A stretch of 64,000 nt of DNA, taken from Paraburkholderia nodosa (GTDB taxonomy: Bacteria > Pseudomonadota > Gammaproteobacteria > Burkholderiales > Burkholderiaceae). The notes beneath the pieces are model-generated. The model made no database searches, was not told where the DNA came from, and saw nothing but the letters and a program-made list of their open reading frames with translations. This document shows positions 1 through 6,840 of the stretch, one piece after another; the first letter of the stretch is position 1; each line of letters opens with the position of its first letter. Location of the stretch: positions 124,001-188,000 of the forward strand of contig NZ_MCNV01000002.1 in the NCBI RefSeq assembly GCF_001718195.1, given 5' to 3'. Made by a program: the position numbers and the translations under genes.

Positions 1-869
1 AAATTCGCAGAACCCGCAACCACGAATGCCGGGTTGCCTTGCCGATCGCCCCTATCCGTCACGATGAGCTTGTCGTGCATGATGTGCGTCTTGTCACGCG
101 GGCAGAACGTCACGACGTTGCCCAGTTCATCGACCGTGGGTTGATTGGGCGATGCAGCGGGCGCTTTGCCTTTTTCGCGAACCCGATGCGAGTCGTATAC
201 GACGGCGACATTGGCTTTGCCGTGAGCGGTTCCGAACTCCTTGAACGCCGGGATCGCCCAAAGCGGGTCGGTCAGGTGATAGACGGCTGCTGCAGCGCGC
301 GACGCGTCCTGGAATATTTCCTTGAACACGAGCTGCATATCGTTGGCGAGCCACGTACGAAGTTCAAACGCCTGTGCGGCCGGCGGCGCGGTATGCGGAT
401 CGATTCCCATCGCCTTCACTTGTCGTGCGAAAGCCTGCGAGCTCACCACCGCGCGGTTGAACCAGGTACCCACGCCGTCTTCGATATGCGCCGGTAACGT
501 GACCTCACACGAACTCGCCTCTGCGTTCAGCAGATTCAGATTGTCCGGCGTACCGACTACCGGGTAGATGGTGTACCTGAATTGCTTGCCTCTGTCGGCT
601 TCCTCGATGCGCGCGTCCCACCACATGAATTTTTGAATCGGCGCGATATTCGAAGGCGCATCGGGTTTGCCGTCCGGCACGGGCCCCTTGAACGTGATTC
701 GATTAGGGAGCCAGCTGCTCGTCTCATGGGATTTACCGTCCGGGCTAGTGAAGCCCGGGGCGCGTTCAATAGCGAAACCGAGGAAGTCGGCACGTGTCGC
801 ACCGTCCGGCCAGTCGAGCGCGAGTAAAACCAGCGTCGGGGAGAGATAGCTGCGGACCTTCGTCGACAT
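1..869 (-). CDS. Phospholipase D-like domain protein (3' end outside window)
   Basis: The reverse strand is open from an ATG at 869 to the window edge, about 289 codons, so the C-terminus is missing. Near the end it carries an HKD-type catalytic motif, HDKLIVTD (H265, K267, D272), followed by AGSANF, the usual HxKx4D...GSxN arrangement of the phospholipase D superfamily. Members hydrolyse or transfer phosphodiester bonds in lipids or nucleic acids; the substrate here cannot be read. No signal peptide is evident. Only one HKD motif is visible; a second, if present, would lie beyond the edge. The first ~260 residues are not a family I recognise. It runs away from the GntR relic at 993-1202. The family call is fairly sure, the function open. 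Confidence 0.8.
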   Translation of the reverse strand, partial: MSTKVRSYLSPTLVLLALDWPDGATRADFLGFAIERAPGFTSPDGKSHETSSWLPNRITFKGPVPDGKPDAPSNIAPIQKFMWWDARIEEADRGKQFRYTIYPVVGTPDNLNLLNAEASSCEVTLPAHIEDGVGTWFNRAVVSSQAFARQVKAMGIDPHTAPPAAQAFELRTWLANDMQLVFKEIFQDASRAAAAVYHLTDPLWAIPAFKEFGTAHGKANVAVVYDSHRVREKGKAPAASPNQPTVDELGNVVTFCPRDKTHIMHDKLIVTDRGDRQGNPAFVVAGSAN

Positions 870-902
870 CGTTCACCTCTGCTGTATTAGCCAAAGGCCC
901 CA

Positions 903-927
903 GTTTCAACCATCAGTTTGTTGAAAC
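903..927. promoter_or_regulatory. Inverted repeat upstream of the PLD-like gene
   Basis: Perfect 8-bp arms GTTTCAAC / GTTGAAAC separated by 9 bases, 34 bp upstream of the start of the minus-strand PLD-like gene. The position suits an operator or a 5' leader hairpin; which regulator would bind is unknown. Confidence 0.4.
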
Positions 928-992
928 GGTGAACGAAGCATGTTGCCTGGATGTCGTTTCGATGACGCTGCCGGGAGCCGCAATAAAGTCAC

Positions 993-1202
993 TTACTGCG
1001 GCGTGATATCTCTCTGCACCCGATGAATATGCTGCTCGACATAGAACGCCGCCGCATCGGCGTCTCCGCAGACAATGGCTTCGTAAGTCAGACGATGCTC
1101 GGCAACGTACAGCCGAATGCGAGCCGGGTCGTCAATCCCATCGTCCTTGAGTCGCTTGCACAGCGACTGGCCCATGGTCGATGCAATTTCTTCCGCGAGC
1201 GG
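993..1202 (-). pseudogene. 3' relic of a GntR-family (FCD domain) regulator
   Basis: The frame encodes the C-terminal helices of an FCD ligand-binding domain (ending VAEHRLTYEAIVCGDADAAA, then a conserved-looking HI near the end) and stops normally at 993. An in-frame stop lies at 1203-1205, and no N-terminal winged-helix sequence is found upstream, so only about 70 residues remain. It is divergent from the hydroxyproline dehydratase gene at 1462, the usual place for the GntR regulator of such genes. I infer the native repressor was lost, leaving the dehydratase under other control or constitutive. Confidence 0.65.
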
Positions 1203-1367
1203 TCATCGTGAGTTCTCGGTGCGCCTTGAGTTGTTCTCAAACATACCACTTTCGCGACCACTCCCTGCTGGCCTTGGCGGCATGTTCATGCGAAGAAACC
1301 AATTTTCCGGACCTGACGAGACTTTTTGGTCTAGTTTAAGTCCACATTGACACATTTCGTGCTATCC

Positions 1368-1379
1368 ACCACAAGTGGT
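1368..1379. promoter_or_regulatory. Short inverted repeat ACCAC-AA-GTGGT upstream of the dehydratase
   Basis: Perfect 5-bp arms around AA, about 83 bp before the start codon at 1462, with a TTGACA hexamer at 1347-1352 just upstream. Short symmetrical sites of this kind are typical GntR operators, and a GntR relic is divergent from this gene. The link is inference. Confidence 0.4.
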
Positions 1380-1461
1380 ATAGATTGGTTCCACATTGCG
1401 CCCGAGAAATGGACGGCCTGCCGGTTCCGTACGGCCAGTGAGTCAATAGCGTAAAAACATC

Positions 1462-2469
1462 ATGAAGACTACTCGCACGATAACGACCGTCGAAGTGCAT
1501 ACCGGCGGCGAAGCGTTCCGTATCGTCACCAGCGGATTGCCTCGCCTGCCCGGCGACACGATCGTGAAGCGTCGTGCGTGGCTCAAGGAAAACGCCGACG
1601 AAATCCGCACCGCGTTGATGTTCGAGCCGCGCGGTCACGCCGATATGTACGGCGGCTATCTGACCGAACCGGTCAGTCCGAGCGCCGACTTCGGCATCAT
1701 CTTCCTTCACAACGAGGGCTATAGCGACCACTGCGGACACGGCGTGATCGCGCTGTCCACCGCAGCGGTCGAGCTTGGCTGGGTGCAGCGCAGTGTTCCG
1801 GAAACGCGTGTCGGCATCGACGCTCCCTGTGGCTTTATCGAAGCCTTCGTTCAATGGGATGGCGAACACGCGGGCAACGTGCGATTCGTGAACGTCCCCT
1901 CGTTCATCTGGAAGCGCGATGTGACTGTCGAGACGCCGTCCTTCGGTACGGTGAAGGGCGACATTGCTTTCGGCGGCGCGTTTTATTTCTATACTGACGG
2001 CCAGCCACATGAGCTCGCCGTGCGCGAGTCGTCGGTCGAGGAACTCATCCGCTTCGGCGCAGAGGTGAAGGAAGCCGCGAACAAGGCCTACCCTGTCGAG
2101 CATCCCGAGATTCCCGAAATCAACCACATTTACGGGACCATCATCGCCAATGCACCGCGGCACGAAGGCTCGACGCAAGCCAACTGCTGCGTGTTCGCGG
2201 ACCGCGAAGTGGACCGCTCACCGACCGGTTCCGGCACGGGTGGACGCGTCGCCCAGTTGTACCTGCGTGGCGAACTCGGCAAAGACGAGACCCTCGTGAA
2301 CGAGTCCATTATCGGCACGGTTTTCAAGGGACGCGTGCTCGGCGAAACGACCGTCGGCGACTTCGAGGCAGTGATTCCCGAAGTCGAAGGCAACGCGTTC
2401 GTGTGCGGCTTCGCGACCTGGATCGTAGACGAGCGCGATCCGCTGACTTACGGATTCCTTGTCCGCTAG
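1462..2469 (+). CDS. trans-3-hydroxy-L-proline dehydratase (proline racemase superfamily)
   Basis: This 335-residue cytoplasmic protein has the full length of the proline racemase superfamily. The first catalytic cysteine is kept in DHCGHG (C91), but the second position is threonine in DRSPTGSG (T255), where true racemases and epimerases have cysteine. A Cys/Thr pair is the known signature of trans-3-hydroxy-L-proline dehydratases (EC 4.2.1.77), which eliminate water to give delta-1-pyrroline-2-carboxylate. That product needs a reductase; an ornithine cyclodeaminase-family ketimine reductase at 15638 could supply it. The gene stands alone on its strand, facing a GntR relic, and ends in a terminator. 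Substrate is inferred from the residue pair; family is certain. Confidence 0.85.
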   Translation: MKTTRTITTVEVHTGGEAFRIVTSGLPRLPGDTIVKRRAWLKENADEIRTALMFEPRGHADMYGGYLTEPVSPSADFGIIFLHNEGYSDHCGHGVIALSTAAVELGWVQRSVPETRVGIDAPCGFIEAFVQWDGEHAGNVRFVNVPSFIWKRDVTVETPSFGTVKGDIAFGGAFYFYTDGQPHELAVRESSVEELIRFGAEVKEAANKAYPVEHPEIPEINHIYGTIIANAPRHEGSTQANCCVFADREVDRSPTGSGTGGRVAQLYLRGELGKDETLVNESIIGTVFKGRVLGETTVGDFEAVIPEVEGNAFVCGFATWIVDERDPLTYGFLVR

Positions 2470-2498
2470 CCCCTCTTCCTCTTGGTACCTGGCAGCCC

Positions 2499-2531
2499 GG
2501 AACGCTGTGAATGAGCGTCCGCGCTTTTTTT
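2499..2531 (+). terminator. Rho-independent terminator after the dehydratase
   Basis: Stem GGAACGCT / AGCGTCC with one bulged A and a 7-base loop, followed four bases later by seven T. It lies 30 bp after the stop codon. Confidence 0.65.
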
Positions 2532-2662
2532 ACATATCGGAACATGCGAAATAACGCGCCGTTACGAAAATCGCACGGCCGTTGCACCTGTGTCCGGGCT
2601 CGCCGCCTACACTCCGAACCGTGCTCACCAGAAACGCACGACAGGTGCGAAGGAGTAGTGAA

Positions 2663-2968
2663 ATGAAAAGGACGATTCTCGGCGTGGTACTGGGCGCGGC
2701 CGCACTGGCTGCTTCGAGCGCAGCGTTTGCGCACGTCGATCTGGCCGTGGGCGTCGCACTGCCTGGCGCCGCCTACGCTCCGGCTCAGCCCGTGTACGTT
2801 GCTCCGCCGCCTGCCGCCTATGCGCCTCCTCCGGTCGCGGTGGCCTGGCGCGGCGACGACGACTGGCGCGCGCGTCAGTGGCGGGAACACGAATGGCGGG
2901 AGCACGAGCGTCGCGAACACCAATGGCGTGAGCGCGAGTGGCACGATAATGGCCGCTGGGGCTATTGA
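2663..2968 (+). CDS. Small exported protein with Pro-rich and charged W/R/E/H repeats
   Basis: This 101-residue protein starts at an ATG with AAGGAG 7 bases upstream. A typical signal peptide (about residues 1-23, ending AAFA) is followed by a Pro/Ala/Tyr/Val segment with APPP and YAPPP units, resembling PXPV-repeat proteins of Burkholderia. The C-terminal third is a highly charged repeat built on EHEWREHER- and QWRERE-like units, rich in Arg, Glu, His and Trp. It is probably periplasmic or surface associated. Repeated His/Glu could bind metal, but this is speculation. A second small exported protein follows 38 bp later, so the two may share a transcript. Confidence 0.75.
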   Translation: MKRTILGVVLGAAALAASSAAFAHVDLAVGVALPGAAYAPAQPVYVAPPPAAYAPPPVAVAWRGDDDWRARQWREHEWREHERREHQWREREWHDNGRWGY

Positions 2969-3006
2969 GCCGGTTCCAAAGCTAATATTTCACACAAGTG
3001 TTTATC

Positions 3007-3258
3007 ATGAACGTCGATAATCGAATCAGGGTGCTTGCCGCGGCGGCAACTTTAGGCCTCGCGGCAGCCAGCAGCGCACATGCCGCCGGCTGCCTCAAAG
3101 GCGCTGTCGTGGGTGGTGTAGCCGGACATTATGCGGGCCACCACGCCGTTGCTGGCGCCGTTGGCGGCTGCATCGTGGGGCATCACGTTGCGAAAAAGCA
3201 TGCGGAGGAACGGGCCGCGGAACATCAAGCCGAGCGCGCCCAGAAGCTCAACACCTGA
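3007..3258 (+). CDS. Small exported glycine-zipper-like protein
   Basis: I take the ATG at 3007; a GTG three codons earlier is possible. The 83-residue product has an N-terminal signal peptide (AAAATLGLAAASSAHA) and then a glycine-rich hydrophobic stretch with GAVVGGVAG and AGAVGG, the spacing seen in glycine-zipper segments that pack in or across a membrane. Two cysteines (C29 and C55 approx.) flank it and could form a disulfide. The tail is charged and helical (KKHAEERAAEHQAERAQ). Such proteins usually sit in the cell envelope; no function is known to me. Confidence 0.65.
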   Translation: MNVDNRIRVLAAAATLGLAAASSAHAAGCLKGAVVGGVAGHYAGHHAVAGAVGGCIVGHHVAKKHAEERAAEHQAERAQKLNT

Positions 3259-3380
3259 TTCCCGCCGGACCTTTCGCGACAGCCGCCGGGGACGCCTATT
3301 CAAGCTGTGATATCGTGGCGGCACGCGACTTGCGCTATATTCTGCTCAAGAGTTGCATTCAGAGCGAAGCACAACTAGAA

Positions 3381-3728
3381 ATGGACGAACGAAAACGCGA
3401 AAGCATCGTGGCCTATCTGCGGCGTCGGATGGCCGAATATGGTATTGAACCCGAAGATGTTGCTGCGTCAATGGCAGCAGACGCCGCGCAAATGCGCGCC
3501 GCCCGTTACCGGGATGCGGCTGGCCACACGTGGGACGGCAAGGGCGACGCCCCGCGGTGGGTGGTGCAGGCGACAAGCGCGGGGCAGTCGCTCGAGCATT
3601 TTGCAGTCGGCGAGGCGGCTGAACCTGAACAGCAATCAGTGAAAGCCCCAAGCGTGGACTGGCGACAGGACCCATTTGCCGGCAGCCGCCTGGCAAAAGT
3701 CAGAACAGAGCACTCCGGCGCCGCCTGA
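3381..3728 (+). CDS. H-NS family nucleoid-associated regulator
   Basis: Starting at ATG 3381 the product has 115 residues. An N-terminal helical segment (RKRESIVAYLRRRMAEYGI) of the oligomerisation type leads to a C-terminal DNA-binding module RYRDAAGHTWDGKGDAPRW. This matches the H-NS pattern Y-R-[x]-G-x-T-W-x-G-[RK]-G-x-x-P-x-W that inserts a Q/RGR-like loop in the minor groove; here the loop reads GKGD. It is followed by QATSAGQSLEHFAV, common in Burkholderia members. H-NS proteins silence AT-rich and foreign DNA. An upstream GTG at 3315 would add 22 residues unlike the family, so I reject it. The gene is monocistronic. Confidence 0.8.
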   Translation: MDERKRESIVAYLRRRMAEYGIEPEDVAASMAADAAQMRAARYRDAAGHTWDGKGDAPRWVVQATSAGQSLEHFAVGEAAEPEQQSVKAPSVDWRQDPFAGSRLAKVRTEHSGAA

Positions 3729-3771
3729 AAGCATGACGGGTTAAGCGCCGCCCCGGCGTTAAAGCAAAACT

Positions 3772-4410
3772 TCAGTCGAATTCGACGTCACTGTTATTGC
3801 GCAGTGCATCCAGTCGTCGAATTTGTTCCGGCAGAATCCGGCCTTGGGACAAGGCTGGCAGGTTATCGATATCAAAGAACTGAACGGCGTCGGTTTCGGC
3901 TCCGGCTATTTCCCCCGCGCGCACGATTTCCCCAAGGAAAACCAGTTTCCAGATGTGAAACACAGAAGGCGGATGCCCGTGCTTGAGCATGTCCCACACG
4001 GCCAATAGGCGAACGACGTTCACCGTGTAGCCGCTTTCTTCACGTGCCTCTTTTGCCGCGTTCTCGGCGGGCGAAACGCCCACGTCGGCCCAACCGCCGG
4101 GCAGAGACCACAAGCCGTCCACGGATTCTCGCACGAGAAGGATTTGACCGGACTGGTTGAATACGGCGCATCTGACATCGAGTTTAGGATTCGCGTATCC
4201 CGTTTCGAGAGCAAACAGCGCGGCGAGATCGCTCGTTTGCATGGACGCCATTTCCGCGAGTTGCTGATGCGCGATGCTGGCGATTTCCGTGTACCGTTCC
4301 GTGTCGAATGGGCTCGTGGCGTAGTGCAACCCCGTTTGCGCAAGTGCCAGTAGCCGGCGCGCCCGCGCGAGGCGTGCTCTCAGCGATTCGTGTTCGGCGG
4401 GCGTGGGCAT
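3772..4410 (-). CDS. Nudix hydrolase with N-terminal helical domain
   Basis: The 212-residue product starts at an ATG 10 bp after the preceding HAD gene. Residues ~10-60 match the helical N-terminal domain that accompanies one Nudix subgroup (Nudix_hydro_2, PF12535); the Nudix fold follows. The box reads GWADVGVSPAENAAKEAREE: the glycine and the metal-binding REUxEE glutamates are kept, but the conserved first Glu (five after the Gly) is Val, and the REU Arg is Lys. These enzymes hydrolyse nucleoside diphosphates linked to another group, using Mg2+ or Mn2+. Activity is likely, because the core metal ligands remain, but the Glu to Val change deserves a test. Confidence 0.85.
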   Translation of the reverse strand: MPTPAEHESLRARLARARRLLALAQTGLHYATSPFDTERYTEIASIAHQQLAEMASMQTSDLAALFALETGYANPKLDVRCAVFNQSGQILLVRESVDGLWSLPGGWADVGVSPAENAAKEAREESGYTVNVVRLLAVWDMLKHGHPPSVFHIWKLVFLGEIVRAGEIAGAETDAVQFFDIDNLPALSQGRILPEQIRRLDALRNNSDVEFD

Positions 4411-4420
4411 CAATCGCGCC

Positions 4421-5146
4421 TCACTTTTGCGCCGCGGCTTCCTGATGCGCCTTCGCAAAGTCCGCCATGCTGTTGAAGCGGAAAGCGACGTTCGGCAGCC
4501 ATCCGGAATTCATGGTCGCGCCAAAGCCCGGCTGCGAATGACGGCGGTAAATCCAGCACGACGCCGGACCAAATTCACTGGCTGGCTTGTGGTCGTGGAA
4601 AAGACTTTCGGCTGTGTGAAGGATCTTTTCCTTCTTGATGCCACGCTCACCCAGCTTCTCGAGCATGTATTCGAAGTTTCGCGGCGATGGCTTGTACGAA
4701 CCGATATCTTCCGCCGTGAAAATGGCGTCGAACGCTACTTGCAACCTTGCATTGCTGTAGCTGAAAGTTTCGTTGTCGACGTTGGAGAGTATGACCAGCT
4801 TGTAGTGCTGCTTCAGGTACTGCAACGCGGCTACGGTGTCCTCGAATACCGGCCAGTTCCGCACCGACCGCCCGTACGCCATGCACTCCTCGTGCGTGAA
4901 GGGCAGTCCCCATTCCTCGGCCAGCCGCTTGTAGACGATGGGCAGCAGCTCCTGGTATCGCTTGGCCGGCGTGTACTTCTGCTGCGACGACTCGTGTCGC
5001 GCATGGGCCTCCAGAACCTGGTCTCTCGACAGCGGCACCCTGGCCCGTTCGATCAGGGGCTTAAGGCCAGCGAAGATGCCGCTTTCCCAATCGATCAACG
5101 TGCCGTAGCAGTCGAAAGTCAGTGTGTCGAAGTCGGTCAATTCCAC
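4421..5146 (-). CDS. Haloacid dehalogenase type II (HAD superfamily hydrolase)
   Basis: The start is a GTG at 5146 with AAGGAG six bases before it, giving 241 residues. HAD motif I is DTLTFDCYGTLIDW (nucleophile D12), motif II LVILSNVDN, motif III Lys in GSYKPSPRNF, and motif IV HTAESLFHDHKPASEFG. The cap size and the CYGTLIDW form fit L-2-haloacid dehalogenase-like enzymes, which hydrolyse 2-halo acids to 2-hydroxy acids, though many such proteins are general phosphatases. The first codon directly follows the stop of a decayed GntR gene, and the Nudix gene follows 10 bp downstream, so the original operon was gntR-HAD-nudix. Confidence 0.85.
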   Translation of the reverse strand: MELTDFDTLTFDCYGTLIDWESGIFAGLKPLIERARVPLSRDQVLEAHARHESSQQKYTPAKRYQELLPIVYKRLAEEWGLPFTHEECMAYGRSVRNWPVFEDTVAALQYLKQHYKLVILSNVDNETFSYSNARLQVAFDAIFTAEDIGSYKPSPRNFEYMLEKLGERGIKKEKILHTAESLFHDHKPASEFGPASCWIYRRHSQPGFGATMNSGWLPNVAFRFNSMADFAKAHQEAAAQK

Positions 5147-5148
5147 GG

Positions 5149-5429
5149 TTACTCCTTTCGGAAGTGCATGGCGGCGATTGCCTCGAGGAAGCGTTTCTGG
5201 AAAGCATCGACTGTTCGCGCGTAAGCTTCTCGGCCAGATCGGTGTCCTTACGCGCAACCGCGACGATGATCTCCCTTGTTCCGCTGGTCAATAACTCGGC
5301 ACCTCACTGTCGGCCGCTTCCTTTGGGCTGTCAACCAGGCGGTTGCCCTTACGTGGAGCGCTTCGTCGAGCTTGCACAGGCGCTCGCGTAACGGGACACG
5401 CGCGGCGCCTCATGAACCGCGCGAAATTC
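5149..5429 (-). pseudogene. Frameshifted C-terminal half of a GntR (FCD) regulator
   Basis: Reading backward, recognisable FCD-domain pieces lie in different frames: EFRAVHEAPRV, then ERLCKLDEALHV, then TREIIVAVARKDTDLAEKL, then DAFQKRFLEAIAAMHF with a normal TAA at 5149-5151. Each change of frame needs a small indel, and the N-terminal DNA-binding half is absent because the aminotransferase gene ends at 5428. The order and spacing of the pieces match FCD helices. This is the dead upstream partner of the HAD gene. Confidence 0.7.
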
Positions 5430-6657
5430 AGACAGGTGCCGACGTGACGTCCGCCGTTCGCGTGGCGTGCGTGGCCCGCTTCAAACGCGTCACGCCTTCG
5501 CGAATCTCATCGACGTTCGGCGCCGCAAACGAAAGGCGCAGCGACGCGGTGTCGGGCTCGTCAGCGAAGAACGCCTTGCCGGGAACGAAAATCACCTTGT
5601 TGGCAATCGCATTCGGCAAGAGCGCATCGATCGCCACACCCGGAATGCGCGCCCACACGAACATGCCGCCTTCGGGCTGATGAAACGCGATCTCGTCGCC
5701 GAATTGCGCGCGCAAGCCATCGCAAAGCGCTTCGCACTTGCGTTGATACGCCTGCGTGATGTGCGGAAGGTGCCGTTCGAGCGAGCCCGCCGCCAGGTAG
5801 TGCGCGGCGATAGCCTGAGTCCACGGCGTACTGCACAGGTCGACGGTCTGCTTGGCGATCACGCAGCGCCGCGCGATTTCAGCGGGCGCAATAGTCCAGC
5901 CTACGCGCAAGCCAGGCGCGACGACTTTCGAAAGACTCGAGAAGTGCACGAGCCAATCGCGTGCTCCCTGCACCTCGCTTGCCAGCGCCAGCATCGACGG
6001 CACCGCGTTGCCAGCGAAACGCAGATCGCCGTACGGATCGTCTTCGACGATCACAAAGCGGTACTGAACGGCGAGACGCAGGAGCGCAACGCGCCGCTCG
6101 CGTGTGAGCGTGGCCCCGGTGGGATTCGCGAAGGTCGGCACCGTGTACAGCAACTTGGGCCGGACGATCGCGCCCGAAGCAAGCTGCGCGGCGAGTACGT
6201 CCACGTCGAGACCGTCGCCGTCGACAGGCACCGTCACGACATGCGCCTGCTGGAGCCTGAGCGCCTGCAGCGTGGCCGGATAGGCGGGCTGCTCGGTCAA
6301 GGCCGTGTCGCCCGGATTGAGCAGCACGCGCAACAAGAGGTCGAGGCCTTGCTGTGACCCCGTGGTGACGAGCATCTCCTCAGGAGCGCAGGTCACACCG
6401 CGGCGCGCCATCAGCGCGAGCAGTTGCGTCTTCAATTCGGGCAAACCGTCGGTCGGGCCATATTGCAGACAGCGCGTGGAAGCCTGCCATGCCTGGGCCG
6501 CTGCCGCCTGCAGTCCATCGGCATCGAACAGGTCGCTGGCCGGGTAGCCCCCAGCGAAGGAAATCATGCCTGGTTCTCCCAGGTACTTGAAAAGCTCGCG
6601 AATGGGCGAACCAGCGGGATGCTGAAAGGGTGCGGTGAATTCGTACATGGCGGACAT
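5428..6657 (-). CDS. PLP-dependent aminotransferase, 2-aminoadipate type
   Basis: I choose the ATG at 6657 (product MSAMYEF..., 409 residues). It is a class I/II fold-type I aminotransferase of the LysN/MocR-C-terminal kind. Visible features are the substrate-loop start PIRELFKYLGEPGMISFAGG, the NPTG motif (TFANPTGATLT), the PLP ring-binding EDDPYGDL, the Schiff-base lysine K244 in SLSKVVAPGLRVGW, and a C-terminal Arg in ASLRLSF. Family members transfer the amino group of 2-aminoadipate (or aromatic and branched amino acids) to 2-oxoglutarate. Beside an AmaB-like dehydrogenase and a 2-oxoadipate enzyme, conversion of 2-aminoadipate to 2-oxoadipate is the best guess. No DNA-binding domain is attached. 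A 48-bp repeated element lies 64 bp upstream. Confidence 0.85.
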   Translation of the reverse strand: MSAMYEFTAPFQHPAGSPIRELFKYLGEPGMISFAGGYPASDLFDADGLQAAAAQAWQASTRCLQYGPTDGLPELKTQLLALMARRGVTCAPEEMLVTTGSQQGLDLLLRVLLNPGDTALTEQPAYPATLQALRLQQAHVVTVPVDGDGLDVDVLAAQLASGAIVRPKLLYTVPTFANPTGATLTRERRVALLRLAVQYRFVIVEDDPYGDLRFAGNAVPSMLALASEVQGARDWLVHFSSLSKVVAPGLRVGWTIAPAEIARRCVIAKQTVDLCSTPWTQAIAAHYLAAGSLERHLPHITQAYQRKCEALCDGLRAQFGDEIAFHQPEGGMFVWARIPGVAIDALLPNAIANKVIFVPGKAFFADEPDTASLRLSFAAPNVDEIREGVTRLKRATHATRTADVTSAPV

Positions 6658-6720
6658 GGAGTCGATGGCGGTTAAGCGCGGCAACGGACAAGCTTCGATT
6701 GTGGTCAGCCCTCACGGGCA

Positions 6721-6768
6721 CATCAAACGAAATCTAATCACCACGTCATGCGGTTTGCTCATCAAGCC
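6721..6768 (-). promoter_or_regulatory. 48-bp upstream repeat, copy A
   Basis: This sequence is the same at 45 of 48 positions as 11155-11202. Both copies sit upstream of minus-strand genes of the catabolic island: this one 64 bp before the aminotransferase start, the other 133 bp before the periplasmic binding protein. Conservation this high in non-coding DNA suggests a shared promoter plus activator site. I cannot name the regulator. A terminator for the upstream gene ends just beside it. Confidence 0.7.
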
Positions 6769-6777
6769 GTCGCGCAA

Positions 6778-6803
6778 TAAAAAAGCCCGCTGAAATCGCG
6801 GGC
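6778..6803 (-). terminator. Rho-independent terminator of the FAD oxidoreductase gene
   Basis: On the minus strand, stem GCCCGC / GCGGGC with a 7-base loop is followed by a run of six T. It lies 37 bp after the stop codon at 6841 and separates that transcription unit from the aminotransferase promoter element. Confidence 0.85.
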
Positions 6804-6840
6804 GCTACTTTGTGCGTTGTGCGGCCTGCCTGCGCCACCG

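Noticed and set aside
903-927. GTTTCAAC...GTTGAAAC considered as a CRISPR repeat
   Set aside because: It occurs once, with no spacer-repeat periodicity and no cas genes; kept only as an inverted repeat.
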